This document shows positions 17,785 to 25,787 of a stretch of 63,815 nucleotides of DNA, in pieces. Position 1 is the stretch's first letter, and each line of letters opens with the position of its first letter. A program made the position numbers and the translations under genes. This DNA is from Gammaproteobacteria bacterium (lineage in GTDB: Bacteria > Pseudomonadota > Gammaproteobacteria > CAIRSR01): positions 1 to 63,815 of the forward strand of contig CAUYTY010000022.1 of assembly GCA_963575655.1 (NCBI GenBank), read 5' to 3'. The notes beneath the pieces were generated by a model. It was given only the letters and a program-made list of their open reading frames with translations, was not told the DNA's origin and searched no databases.

Positions 17785-19212
17785 TCATTCAGGTGAGATG
17801 GCTACTGAGCAGGTTACTACCGCCCCCTTGGCCTGTGCCTCTTCTTCGCAGGCAAACAGTTGACTCCGGTTGTTGCCCACTAACTTCGTTCCCAGGATCA
17901 ATTCTCGATATGCTGTCTCGTCGGCCCGGAACAATAGCGTACTCGCGGAATTCCAATATTGTGCCGGACTAATCAACCAGGCCGCTAATTCAAAACGAAA
18001 CGTTACTGGCGCGATCAGTAAGAGAAATATCGGTAACAAGAATCCGCATACCCCAGAAATTAGAACCCTGTGTCTCGTCCATGCCTCTTGAGCCATTGAC
18101 CGATTACCAGGGTAATTGACTGGCGGTATCGATACAAAGGTGCCGCCATATTGCGTAGGTGATTCAAGGGGGGCCTGACGAGTAGTCAATTCAATCAACT
18201 CTTCGAGCACCTTGGGTTCTGGCTGACTCCTCGCCTCGGTGGCGTCATAGAGCAGACACGAGGGATCGACGAGCCAGGCATGAATTCGCTTCTCCATTGC
18301 CAAGCGAAGCTGAGCACTCTCCTCTTTTTGACGTTGGACCTCGCCCTTATTTTCTCCTTCATAGGCAGGAAAGAGGAGTTGTGATTGAGAGGTACTGGTC
18401 TGGGTCCCACGGTTTATTAATTTCAACCACTCAGCGGCCAGCTCCAGATAGGCCACACTAATCGGGTCATGCGGGGCATACACCAATACTGGTTTACTGT
18501 GCTGATCGGCCTCATCAACCTTTTCGCTCCAGGGAATCGCCAAAGGTAGGGCCATCGGTCCATATCCGCTATGTAGGGCGGTGACCAAGGCATTACCGGC
18601 ATCGGTTTCCTGGGTGGGAAGTAGATAGACCCCCCGCAACGGTTGACGCATCCCCCCGCGCAGCCGCTGAATCGTAGTTAACAATGCCGGCACCCCAGAG
18701 GCACTGGAAACGGCATCAATGGTGGTCGGTACGGGAATAAGCACCCAATGCGCGGCGCTCAAGGCATTGAGGGTAATGAGCCCGAGGTCGGAGGGACAAT
18801 TGGCGATGACCAGATCAAATCTTATCGGTAATGCCCGGAGGGTCTCCAGACTTTGGACGAGACGGGTACGACTATCGCCCTCCGAGGCCAAACGGTATTC
18901 GATCGCGTTTAGGTTATCCTCTGCCGGGAGCAGATATAGGTCCGGGATCTCCGTGGCAGCAATCATGTCTCGGGTAACAACGGCCTCAGTAAATAGACGC
19001 GAAGATCCCCCTTCCCCATGCCATCCCCGAATCAGAGAATTACCGATAGCCCCCCCTGGATCTAGGTCGATCAATAAGACCGTCCGCCCCGAAGCGGCAA
19101 AGGCCACAGCCAGATTCATGGAGGTTGTAGTTTTGCCCGCACCATCCAGGGTGCCAACAATCGCAATTACCTCAGGGGTCGCGCGAAGATCAGGGAGTTC
19201 TAGATTCATCAT
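17785..19212 (-). CDS. ParA/MinD-like ATPase with C-terminal membrane segment
   Basis: The 475-residue product has an N-terminal P-loop ATPase of the ParA/MinD class (about 12-255): GTLDGAGKTT as Walker A, VLLIDLDPGGAIGNSL as A', and FDLVIANCPSDLGLITL as Walker B. The signature lysine of KGG-x-GKT is replaced by Leu22, and the first glycine by Asp23, whereas the P-loop GKTT is kept. A linker (260-380) leads to one hydrophobic segment (about 392-412, VCGFLLPIFLLLIAP) and a short tail. Membrane-anchored ParA-like proteins are uncommon. The start overlaps the upstream gene by 23 bp. The cluster context suggests positioning of an envelope complex. It is not part of a recognisable cellulose operon. 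Confidence 0.72.
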   Translation of the reverse strand: MMNLELPDLRATPEVIAIVGTLDGAGKTTTSMNLAVAFAASGRTVLLIDLDPGGAIGNSLIRGWHGEGGSSRLFTEAVVTRDMIAATEIPDLYLLPAEDNLNAIEYRLASEGDSRTRLVQSLETLRALPIRFDLVIANCPSDLGLITLNALSAAHWVLIPVPTTIDAVSSASGVPALLTTIQRLRGGMRQPLRGVYLLPTQETDAGNALVTALHSGYGPMALPLAIPWSEKVDEADQHSKPVLVYAPHDPISVAYLELAAEWLKLINRGTQTSTSQSQLLFPAYEGENKGEVQRQKEESAQLRLAMEKRIHAWLVDPSCLLYDATEARSQPEPKVLEELIELTTRQAPLESPTQYGGTFVSIPPVNYPGNRSMAQEAWTRHRVLISGVCGFLLPIFLLLIAPVTFRFELAAWLISPAQYWNSASTLLFRADETAYRELILGTKLVGNNRSQLFACEEEAQAKGAVVTCSVAISPE

Positions 19213-19783
19213 GCTCAGTCTGTGAGACCAAATTTACCAAACTCTCCAATCCTTGGCGTTTCCGATCCATCCTGGAACCAGGATACGCAATATTGGGAGC
19301 AGGCTCGATAGGTTTGGGAGAAGGAGGAGAGGCCGGCTCGGCCGTGGGGAAAGGCGGCAGCGGCGACCGTTGCGGACGAGATAGGGAAACGGGAGTACGT
19401 ATGCCTTCGACACGCTCCGAGGAATTACCGAGCTTGGCCTTGACTTGTTGGCGATGTACTAGCGATTCGCGCGATGGCGGTCGCCACATCCGACGCTCGG
19501 GACCTACAGAAATCAGCGGCCGTTCCTTGGTCAAATTTCGAAGATTCGGCGCTGCACTCTCTGTATTGCGCAACGGGGTTTGTCGGGTCATATCGGGCGA
19601 CGTTTCCACAACAGAACTTTCTATAATCGGCTTTTCTGTAACCGTTATTTTTATTGGTGCCATGGAATCATGCTTGCGCTGTGCACGCTGTCGAAACCAC
19701 CATACCCCCAATCCAACCCACGCCGTTACGCCGAGAAGAGCAGCAGCCGATAGCACCCATGATACCCACCAGAGTTCCAGCAT
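19190..19783 (-). CDS. single-pass membrane protein of unknown function
   Basis: The 197-residue product has one N-terminal transmembrane helix (about 6-30, VSWVLSAAALLGVTAWVGLGVWWF) followed by a basic stop and a long disordered Ser/Pro/Arg-rich cytoplasmic tail. I recognise no domain. It lies upstream of the ParA-like gene and overlaps it by 23 bp, so the two are translationally coupled and the products probably interact or act together. A family-1 repeat lies between it and the coiled-coil gene upstream. Confidence 0.6.
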   Translation of the reverse strand: MLELWWVSWVLSAAALLGVTAWVGLGVWWFRQRAQRKHDSMAPIKITVTEKPIIESSVVETSPDMTRQTPLRNTESAAPNLRNLTKERPLISVGPERRMWRPPSRESLVHRQQVKAKLGNSSERVEGIRTPVSLSRPQRSPLPPFPTAEPASPPSPKPIEPAPNIAYPGSRMDRKRQGLESLVNLVSQTEHDESRTP

Positions 19784-19893
19784 TCACGATCCCGCTTACA
19801 GTTTGTCGGTTTCTGGTTATTTCCAAAAAGGCCAAACTCTACTACTGTTAATGTAACTAAGCCATTCTGTTAATCCGCGACACCCTACTTACT

Positions 19894-19965
19894 TAACTCA
19901 AATTGCTACCTAGTACGCCTTTCTCGCCTCTCCCCCCGGGAGAGGGGCTTTCTCGTTACAACTTT
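19894..19965. repeat. palindromic intergenic repeat, family 1 (degenerate, one arm)
   Basis: It starts ttaactcaaattgctaccta, with the core cctctccccccgggagagg followed by ggctttctcg. The right arm is lost. It is inside the gap of the envelope cluster and therefore probably transcribed. Confidence 0.65.
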
Positions 19966-20002
19966 ACGCCAGTGGCCAGCCTAGAGCAGCACCCCAGGTA
20001 AA

Positions 20003-21556
20003 TCACCCATGTTCTGATACAAATGAATCTTGCTCTGAGACCTTCTTAAAGCGGTCCAACAACTGCTTGAGGCATAATTTATTCGGTTTGCAGAACGGAA
20101 TCCGGCAAGTCTTGGAACAAACGTGGGAGCTAAGACCTTTTTCTGTAGAATCGACACCAGGATATGATCCCCATACCTCGCGACGCAGGTCCGCATACCA
20201 TTGCTCCAGGTCGAGGCGGTCGCGTGCCGTCTCTGCCCAACGCCAAATCGGGGCATACTCAATCACAATTAGCTCGCTGATCGCAGCGTCCCAATTACCG
20301 CGCCGCACCTCTCCTAGGGCGTGAGCCACACGCTCTTCGATCTTGCCAATGCGACCCCGCACGGCACTGTCGTCATGAAACAAAGGTAACCAGGCATTCC
20401 AAAACGGGCGGGTGGTTGCCTCTTGCTCCTCTCGACGAATCAAGAGTTCACCATAAAGGTGTTCCAGTGTCGTTAACAGTAGTGGACGTCCCGGCACACC
20501 ACGTGCAGCAATGGGTTCTAATTGAGCAAGGATCTCTGATTCGCCCCACATTGCCTGGAGAGCCGTCAATTCCGCTTGGAAATCGCTGCCCTCGATCAAT
20601 TTCAGACCCAACTCCTCCACCGCCATTACCCGCCATGACATCTCACGCTGACGCTCCTGGCGCTGCGCTGCCTCGTGTAATACTTGTTCGAGGCGCTCGT
20701 CCATTTGGCCGCGCGATGATTCCAGAGCATTCATCAGGTCCTCTGAGCGTCGCTCCAGCCGTTCACTCAATTCGGCCTGTGATGATTCTACGGCCTTGAA
20801 TAGATCCTTGGAGCATTGCCCAAGCCCTAACCAAGGACTCAATTTAGAACGAAACACCAGCCACCAGACTATGCCCGGAATGAGCATCCCCAAGAGCAAC
20901 CAGGCTGACGGATGAAAATTGACATATTGCCTCCATTGCTCAAACCAACGGGTCTGGGACGATTCCATTGCCTTCGCCAGATCCTGTGAACGTTGTTCTA
21001 ATAATTCACCGAGGCGGGCCTGCGATGATTCCACGATTTTGACTAATTCTTGCGAATTCTGTACCGCTGGCGTCACGGGTGCGGGTCCTATATCCGAATG
21101 AAGCGCAACCAGTGCCACCAAACCCACGCTAAACACCAAGAGAAGCAACCATAGCGGCCAGCGCAATAGGTCCAGACGCCGCCTTAATTGCGCACCCCAC
21201 TGCGCCTGGGATGATTCTACGGTCTCGATGAGGGTCTGCGCATTTTTCTCCAGTCGTGCCAACGACGATTCCATGAGCTTGGTAAGATGTTCCGAGTGTC
21301 GTTCCCACTGCTCGCCTAAACGAGGCGATGCCCCGCCCTCTGCCACTTCAAAAAACTTGGGAGTCGCAGTTGTTTTGAGTAGCGATTGATAATCAGCGGA
21401 CATCATACGTTTCAGACGCGGGTCCTGCGTCAGAATCATCTGCCAACGCTCTTCTACCGGTTGTGCAAGGAGCGCATCGAGTATTTCCCTGCTCTCCAGA
21501 TACGCAGCCAGCTCCCCATCAGCAATTAATTCGTCTAAACGCGCTTTCCAGGGCAT
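20003..21556 (-). CDS. two-TM coiled-coil protein with Mic60/HemX-like C-terminal region
   Basis: The 517-residue product has an N-terminal helical region, a first transmembrane helix at about 132-152 (PLWLLLLVFSVGLVALVAL) and a second at about 218-236 (LLLGMLIPGIVWWLVF). Repeated 33-residue coiled-coil units lie around them, each carrying ESSQA...ERRSEDL...ESSQ (starting near 114, 176, 257). Residues 310-460 resemble the C-terminal region of bacterial Mic60/mitofilin and HemX proteins: a short F-x-x-E-L-x-A-L-Q helix, LEPIAARGVP, then a helical hairpin ending RRGNWDAAISEL. This is my pattern match and was not tested by a search. The last 55 residues are unusual, with four Cys (HVCSKTCRIPFCKPNKLC). 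First gene of the envelope cluster. Confidence 0.6.
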   Translation of the reverse strand: MPWKARLDELIADGELAAYLESREILDALLAQPVEERWQMILTQDPRLKRMMSADYQSLLKTTATPKFFEVAEGGASPRLGEQWERHSEHLTKLMESSLARLEKNAQTLIETVESSQAQWGAQLRRRLDLLRWPLWLLLLVFSVGLVALVALHSDIGPAPVTPAVQNSQELVKIVESSQARLGELLEQRSQDLAKAMESSQTRWFEQWRQYVNFHPSAWLLLGMLIPGIVWWLVFRSKLSPWLGLGQCSKDLFKAVESSQAELSERLERRSEDLMNALESSRGQMDERLEQVLHEAAQRQERQREMSWRVMAVEELGLKLIEGSDFQAELTALQAMWGESEILAQLEPIAARGVPGRPLLLTTLEHLYGELLIRREEQEATTRPFWNAWLPLFHDDSAVRGRIGKIEERVAHALGEVRRGNWDAAISELIVIEYAPIWRWAETARDRLDLEQWYADLRREVWGSYPGVDSTEKGLSSHVCSKTCRIPFCKPNKLCLKQLLDRFKKVSEQDSFVSEHG

Positions 21557-22321
21557 AGATTATCTGCCATCAAGTTAGGCTTCACTACTCCGTATCTATT
21601 CCCCGATGATTCTCGGCAGTGTACCTGGTATTTTTCCAGGATCTGGCTTGCTCACCGAGAAACGGGTGAAACCAATGGCGTACCAGAATGGCCTTATCTA
21701 CAATGTCTGCGGAGGCGACGGTGAGGCGAGCTGTGCCACCCTCACCCTAAGGGTGGTCAGTGTCCGTCCTCATGACTACATCGCCTCTTTTTCAACAGCA
21801 CACCACTGCCATTTCACCCGTTTAGATTCTGACAACCGTTCTCCGAAACTTACCCATCTATCACGATGACAAATGGTGTTCGGTTCCTGCTTCATCGAGG
21901 CTGCCCAGGGAATGGCTTGGTTTTCGCCAGTAAGACTCCCCTTAGCGGGGAGTCTTACGCGGATTGCGCCGCAGCCGACAACTCCCCCAGGTCTCACGAC
22001 CTCTCCACAGGCTTAAGATTCCGTGGAACTCACGGTACGTTGATATTGTTGACTATCCAGTTTGGTTTAGCAAACGAGCCGAGGTGGATAAAAACATCCA
22101 GTGGTCCTATGTCGAGGGGTGTATTTGTGAATGTATGTCCATAAAAGAGCACATACCTGACACCAGTCGATTACCTCCGAGTAATCGTCCCCGCAAGCCC
22201 CCGCCTCACCACAGACGTGGCCGAACTTGTCCAAAGTTCAATCCTTGGGACAATCGACCATAACCTGACGAAAACAACGACCAAGGTCGTTTTCCGAAAT
22301 CCGAAAGCTAAATCACTGCCG
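21557..22321. other. gene-poor interval with transposon scar
   Basis: Contains a tnpB tail remnant on the minus strand (21846-22030), a perfect hairpin gtaagactcccc/ggggagtcttac (21930-21958) inside it, and a short + strand stretch at 21605-21760 that could be a fragment of a lost gene (open but without family features). I see no intact gene. Confidence 0.5.
21846..22030 (-). pseudogene. remnant of TnpB (IS200/IS605-type) C-terminal tail
   Basis: Reading the minus strand gives a stop, then ACGEVVRPGG, a tail of about 20 residues, and SMKQEPN. This ACGE...MKQEP tail is typical of the C-terminus of TnpB proteins of IS200/IS605 elements. The nuclease domain and its zinc ribbon are absent, so only the 3' end remains. 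A hairpin within the tail matches the structured RNA-encoding 3' part of such elements. Confidence 0.55.
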
Positions 22322-23359
22322 TCATTTACGATTGTGGTTTATCAATCGTTCGGCGATCCGGTGCGGTGGACCCACGAATTGGGCAGCGCCAAGTTTGATG
22401 GCCTCTGCGGGCATACCGAACACCACGCAGCTTTCCTCATCCTGTGCGATAGTAAACGCGCCACGGTCGGCCATGAGTTTGAGTTCCTCGGCACCATCTC
22501 GGCCCATGCCCGTAAGCAGAATCCCAACTGCCTGGCGGCCAAAGCGTTCGGCCACTGATCGAAACAGCACCCCCACCGACGGTCGTAATCCGCGATGTGG
22601 TTCGTCCTGGCTGATGCGCAATTCACCTTGCCGTCCGACCCGTAGGTGATGATCGTCGGGGGCGACATAGACGCGGCCAGGCTGCGGAATTTCGCCATCA
22701 CGGGCCATTCGTACCGGCCAGCCAGAGGCCTCGGCCAGCCACTCCGTGAAACCTGAGGTAAAACCGATTGAAATATGCTGTACCAAAAGAATCGCGACGG
22801 GGAAAGTCGCAGGTGACAGGCGAGAGAGAATTTGCAGGACCGTGGCGGGTCCTCCCGTCGAGGCCCCCATCGCGACAATCGCCATCTGACCCGTGGTCTC
22901 ACCCGGGTCTGGTTGGATCATCGCTACGGGAGGAGGGTGGCGCCACCGTCGCACCATCTTGACTTCGGACATCAATTTGAGGGTGTTGATTATCGCGGCC
23001 CCCTCGGCTTTGGCATTCGGGTCGCCAAAACCCGAAGGCTTTCTCAGCACAGCGAGCGCTCCCGCCTCCAGAGCCCGCATCGCGGTATGCACCTCGCCAA
23101 AATGGATGCTGGCGGTGCAGATGACGATGGGAACAGGTTGGGAAGACGACAGGATCCGGCGGGTCGCCTCTAAGCCGTCGAGTCGCGGCATGTGAATGTC
23201 CATGAGGATCACATCAGGCCGCCGCCGGGCCACACTCGCCAGCGCCTCTTCGCCGTCAGCGGCGGTGCCGATAACCCGCAGCCCCTGATCGCTCCCGATC
23301 AGGTATTCCAGGTAGCTTCGAATCACCCGCGAGTCCTCGACGATCAGCACGTCAATCAT
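22322..23359 (-). CDS. cheB: chemotaxis methylesterase CheB (module 1)
   Basis: Removes methyl groups (and deamidates Gln) from chemoreceptors after phosphorylation by CheA. The 345-residue product has a receiver domain (about 1-120, with phospho-acceptor Asp54 in LMDIHMP) and a C-terminal CheB domain with the Ser/His/Asp triad in GASTGGP, LLVQHI and GMGRDGAEE. Its start codon overlaps the natural end of the cheA gene by 4 bp (ATGA). No cheR is present in the window, so receptor methylation would rely on a gene elsewhere. Confidence 0.95.
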   Translation of the reverse strand: MIDVLIVEDSRVIRSYLEYLIGSDQGLRVIGTAADGEEALASVARRRPDVILMDIHMPRLDGLEATRRILSSSQPVPIVICTASIHFGEVHTAMRALEAGALAVLRKPSGFGDPNAKAEGAAIINTLKLMSEVKMVRRWRHPPPVAMIQPDPGETTGQMAIVAMGASTGGPATVLQILSRLSPATFPVAILLVQHISIGFTSGFTEWLAEASGWPVRMARDGEIPQPGRVYVAPDDHHLRVGRQGELRISQDEPHRGLRPSVGVLFRSVAERFGRQAVGILLTGMGRDGAEELKLMADRGAFTIAQDEESCVVFGMPAEAIKLGAAQFVGPPHRIAERLINHNRK

Positions 23360-23463
23360 AGAAGCCTCTGAATGATCTCAAGCAGGTTGCTCTGGTCAAA
23401 ATCGCTCTTGACGAGGTAGGCATTGGCGCCCACCTCGACTCCATACTCGCGATCCTTTTGCTA
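23356..23463 (-). other. cheA 3' end beyond an in-frame amber codon
   Basis: After the TAG at 23461-23463, the same frame continues without interruption for 34 codons (QKDREYGVEVGANAYLVKSDF, ending IIQRLL) to a TGA at 23356-23358. This stretch supplies the last helix and strand of a normal CheA-linked receiver domain. The TGA overlaps the cheB start as ATGA, as in the intact module 2. The amber codon therefore interrupts a previously full-length gene. Confidence 0.85.
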
Positions 23464-25656
23464 GCCCAATGCCGTAACCAGTACCACCGGAAGATCCTTG
23501 AGATTTTGGTTGGCGCGGATCCGAGAAGTCAGTTCAAAACCGTTCATGCGTGGCATGTCTACATCAGAGACCACGAGGTCGAAAGATTCCGTCTTGAGTC
23601 GAGTGAGGGCATCCAGTCCGTCCACCGTGGCCACAACCTGAAAACCGGCGCCTTCCAAGATACTTTTGACCAGCGTTCGGGCCGTGATGGAATCCTCGGC
23701 GATCAATAGGCGGCGTCGTTCCGTTGCGGTGTTTTCAAGATCGCCAACTGGCATTGGTACTGCGCCCGCCGATTCCAGCAGGTCGAGGACATTGAGAACG
23801 GGAATGATGGCGCCACTGGCCGAGAGTGAGGCACCAGCGATGTGCCGAACCCGTGGGAGCTGCGGACCAAGGCTCTTCACCATGACCTCCTGCTCACCCA
23901 GCACCTCATCGACAATGAAGGCCACCTCGCGGTTGGCAGCACGCATCACCACCACTGGCCAAACGCTTGCTTGGGAACGCCCACTGACCCCGGACAGTCC
24001 CAGATTATCCCGCAAGCGTGCGAGCGACACCGCGCGTCCTCCCACCGCAACCGTCTGACGGTTTTCGACGGTCCTGATTTCGCTGGGTTTGATGCGCGTT
24101 ACACGGGCCACATTGGCGGTGGGGATGGCAAAAGATTGATCCGCCACCGTCACGAACACCCCGCGAAAGGTGGCGCGTGTCAGTGGCAGGGTCAGGCGAA
24201 AGGTTGTACCAATACCTGGTGTCGAGGTTACCCGAATCGTTCCACCGAGCTGTTCGACCTTCTCGCGAACAATTGCCATACCCAGTCCCCGGCCCGAGAG
24301 GTCGGTGATGAGCGGACTGGTAGATAATCCCGAGTGGAAAATGAGTTCACTAACCTCGGTGTCGGTCAGGCGAGCGGCCTCGGTGGCGGTGACGAGTCCG
24401 AGTCGGATGGCGCTTTGCCGAACGCGTTCAATATCGATCCCCGCGCCATCGTCGCTCACCTGAATCTCGACGCGATTCCCTGGGAGCGGCGCAACCGCGA
24501 TCGTAATGGTTGCCCGACTGGGTTTGCCTACCGCCTGGCGGCGATTCGATTTTTCCAGGCCGTGATCGATACCGTTGCGCAGGAGATGAATGAGCGGATC
24601 CTTGAGTTCATCGAGTACCCGGCGATCGACTTCAATGTCTTCACCGCGAATCACAAGTTCGGCCTCCTTACCCTGTTCACGCGCCAGATCGCGCACCTGT
24701 CTTGGCATGACGCCGAGGAGGGTCGAACATGGGAGGAGCAGGGCCTTCTTGGTGTCCTCCAGCAGGTTCTCGACGCTGAGACCGAGTGCGCGTGCCTCCT
24801 GTTGTGCCGATCGGGCCAAATTTAGCAGTGACTGCTCCAGTTCCTTGGCGTGAAGTATCTCGGCATCGATGAGTTCGTTTACGGCGACAGTGGTATCCTG
24901 ATGCTGTCCCTGATGCTGTCGAATCTTCCGCCTCAGGCGACTGGCTTGCTGGGTGTGCCGATGATTCCAATGACCTAGCTCGATAGCCAACCGGCGGAGT
25001 ACAGCGGCCTGGCCGTTCGCGGTGATCTTGGCGCCCACTAGCTCTTCGGCTTCCAACAAAATGGACTGAAGCTTGCGCGTGGCTACCCGAACGGTCTCCG
25101 AGGTGGCTGCTACCTTTGTCCCCGGTCCGTCATTTCCCGTAGTAGGAGCGGGGGGAGAAATATCTGCACCCGCACCTGATTCTGCCGAGACAAGGGGGGA
25201 GAGGGGAGAGGGTTGCGCCACGACCGGCGCATCCAGTTCATCCGGCGCTCCTTGCGTTACCCGCCGTAGCACCGCAAGCGCCGATTTCTCACTCTCGCTG
25301 CCCTCTGGTGAGGAGGTCGCGCCCGGACTGGCACACAACGTGGTGATCACGTCGATTGCAGGATGGATGCCGTCGAGCAATGCGGCAGACAGAGTGAGTT
25401 CGCGGCGTTTCGTTGCCGCGAAAATGCTTTCAAGCTCCGTGCACAATGCCTCGACATTGGGAAGACTGACCGAACGCGCCGCGCCCTTGAGGGAATGGGC
25501 CTCGCGAAAGATGCGTTCGACGATGGACGCCTGCTCGGCCTCATTCGCCCGCTCGATTGCCATGAGTCCGGCGGTGATGGCCTCCAGGTGCTCACCCGCC
25601 TCGATCTTAAACTCCTCCCGCAAACGCGCCAGGAATTCCTCTTTTTTCTTATCCAT
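23461..25656 (-). CDS. cheA: hybrid chemotaxis histidine kinase CheA-REC, ended by an amber codon (module 1)
   Basis: The 731-residue product has an N-terminal HPt domain (phosphorylated His54 in REAHSLKGAARSV), a helical linker, the H-ATPase domain (N-box LLRNGIDHGLE, G1 VSDDGAGID, G2 SGRGLGMAIV), a CheW-like domain and a receiver domain starting RRRLLIAEDSIT with Asp in VVSDVDMPRMNG. The receiver stops at VTALG because of a TAG, leaving about 34 residues untranslated. Truncation would probably destabilise only the receiver, not the kinase. Unlike module 2 (40253), the gene is therefore partial. Neighbours: MCP and cheW upstream, cheB downstream. Confidence 0.93.
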   Translation of the reverse strand: MDKKKEEFLARLREEFKIEAGEHLEAITAGLMAIERANEAEQASIVERIFREAHSLKGAARSVSLPNVEALCTELESIFAATKRRELTLSAALLDGIHPAIDVITTLCASPGATSSPEGSESEKSALAVLRRVTQGAPDELDAPVVAQPSPLSPLVSAESGAGADISPPAPTTGNDGPGTKVAATSETVRVATRKLQSILLEAEELVGAKITANGQAAVLRRLAIELGHWNHRHTQQASRLRRKIRQHQGQHQDTTVAVNELIDAEILHAKELEQSLLNLARSAQQEARALGLSVENLLEDTKKALLLPCSTLLGVMPRQVRDLAREQGKEAELVIRGEDIEVDRRVLDELKDPLIHLLRNGIDHGLEKSNRRQAVGKPSRATITIAVAPLPGNRVEIQVSDDGAGIDIERVRQSAIRLGLVTATEAARLTDTEVSELIFHSGLSTSPLITDLSGRGLGMAIVREKVEQLGGTIRVTSTPGIGTTFRLTLPLTRATFRGVFVTVADQSFAIPTANVARVTRIKPSEIRTVENRQTVAVGGRAVSLARLRDNLGLSGVSGRSQASVWPVVVMRAANREVAFIVDEVLGEQEVMVKSLGPQLPRVRHIAGASLSASGAIIPVLNVLDLLESAGAVPMPVGDLENTATERRRLLIAEDSITARTLVKSILEGAGFQVVATVDGLDALTRLKTESFDLVVSDVDMPRMNGFELTSRIRANQNLKDLPVVLVTALG

Positions 25657-25698
25657 ACACTTGCCTCATTCTCGTCGCGCTGCTACCAGACCAACCCC

Positions 25699-25747
25699 GT
25701 GATAACCGTTTATCTCCTCCCGTTGGGAGGGGGGAGTGAACGGTTAC
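25699..25747. repeat. palindromic repeat, family 2 (hairpin upstream of cheA)
   Basis: The outer arms gataaccgttt and aacggttac surround facing blocks cctcccgttgggagggg. The element is transcribed between the MCP gene and cheA. It could attenuate or stabilise the message. Confidence 0.7.
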
Positions 25748-25787
25748 ACCCCGTGATAAATGGATAGGTTTGGAAGAACGAGACCGA

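Noticed and set aside
17785-19212. BcsQ of a cellulose operon
   Set aside because: The P-loop lacks the usual KGG motif, the protein has an extra C-terminal TM region and no bcsA/B/C genes are present.
23356-23463. Genetic-code recoding of TAG in this organism
   Set aside because: The outer-membrane factor at 9755 uses TAG as its natural stop, so TAG cannot be generally a sense codon.
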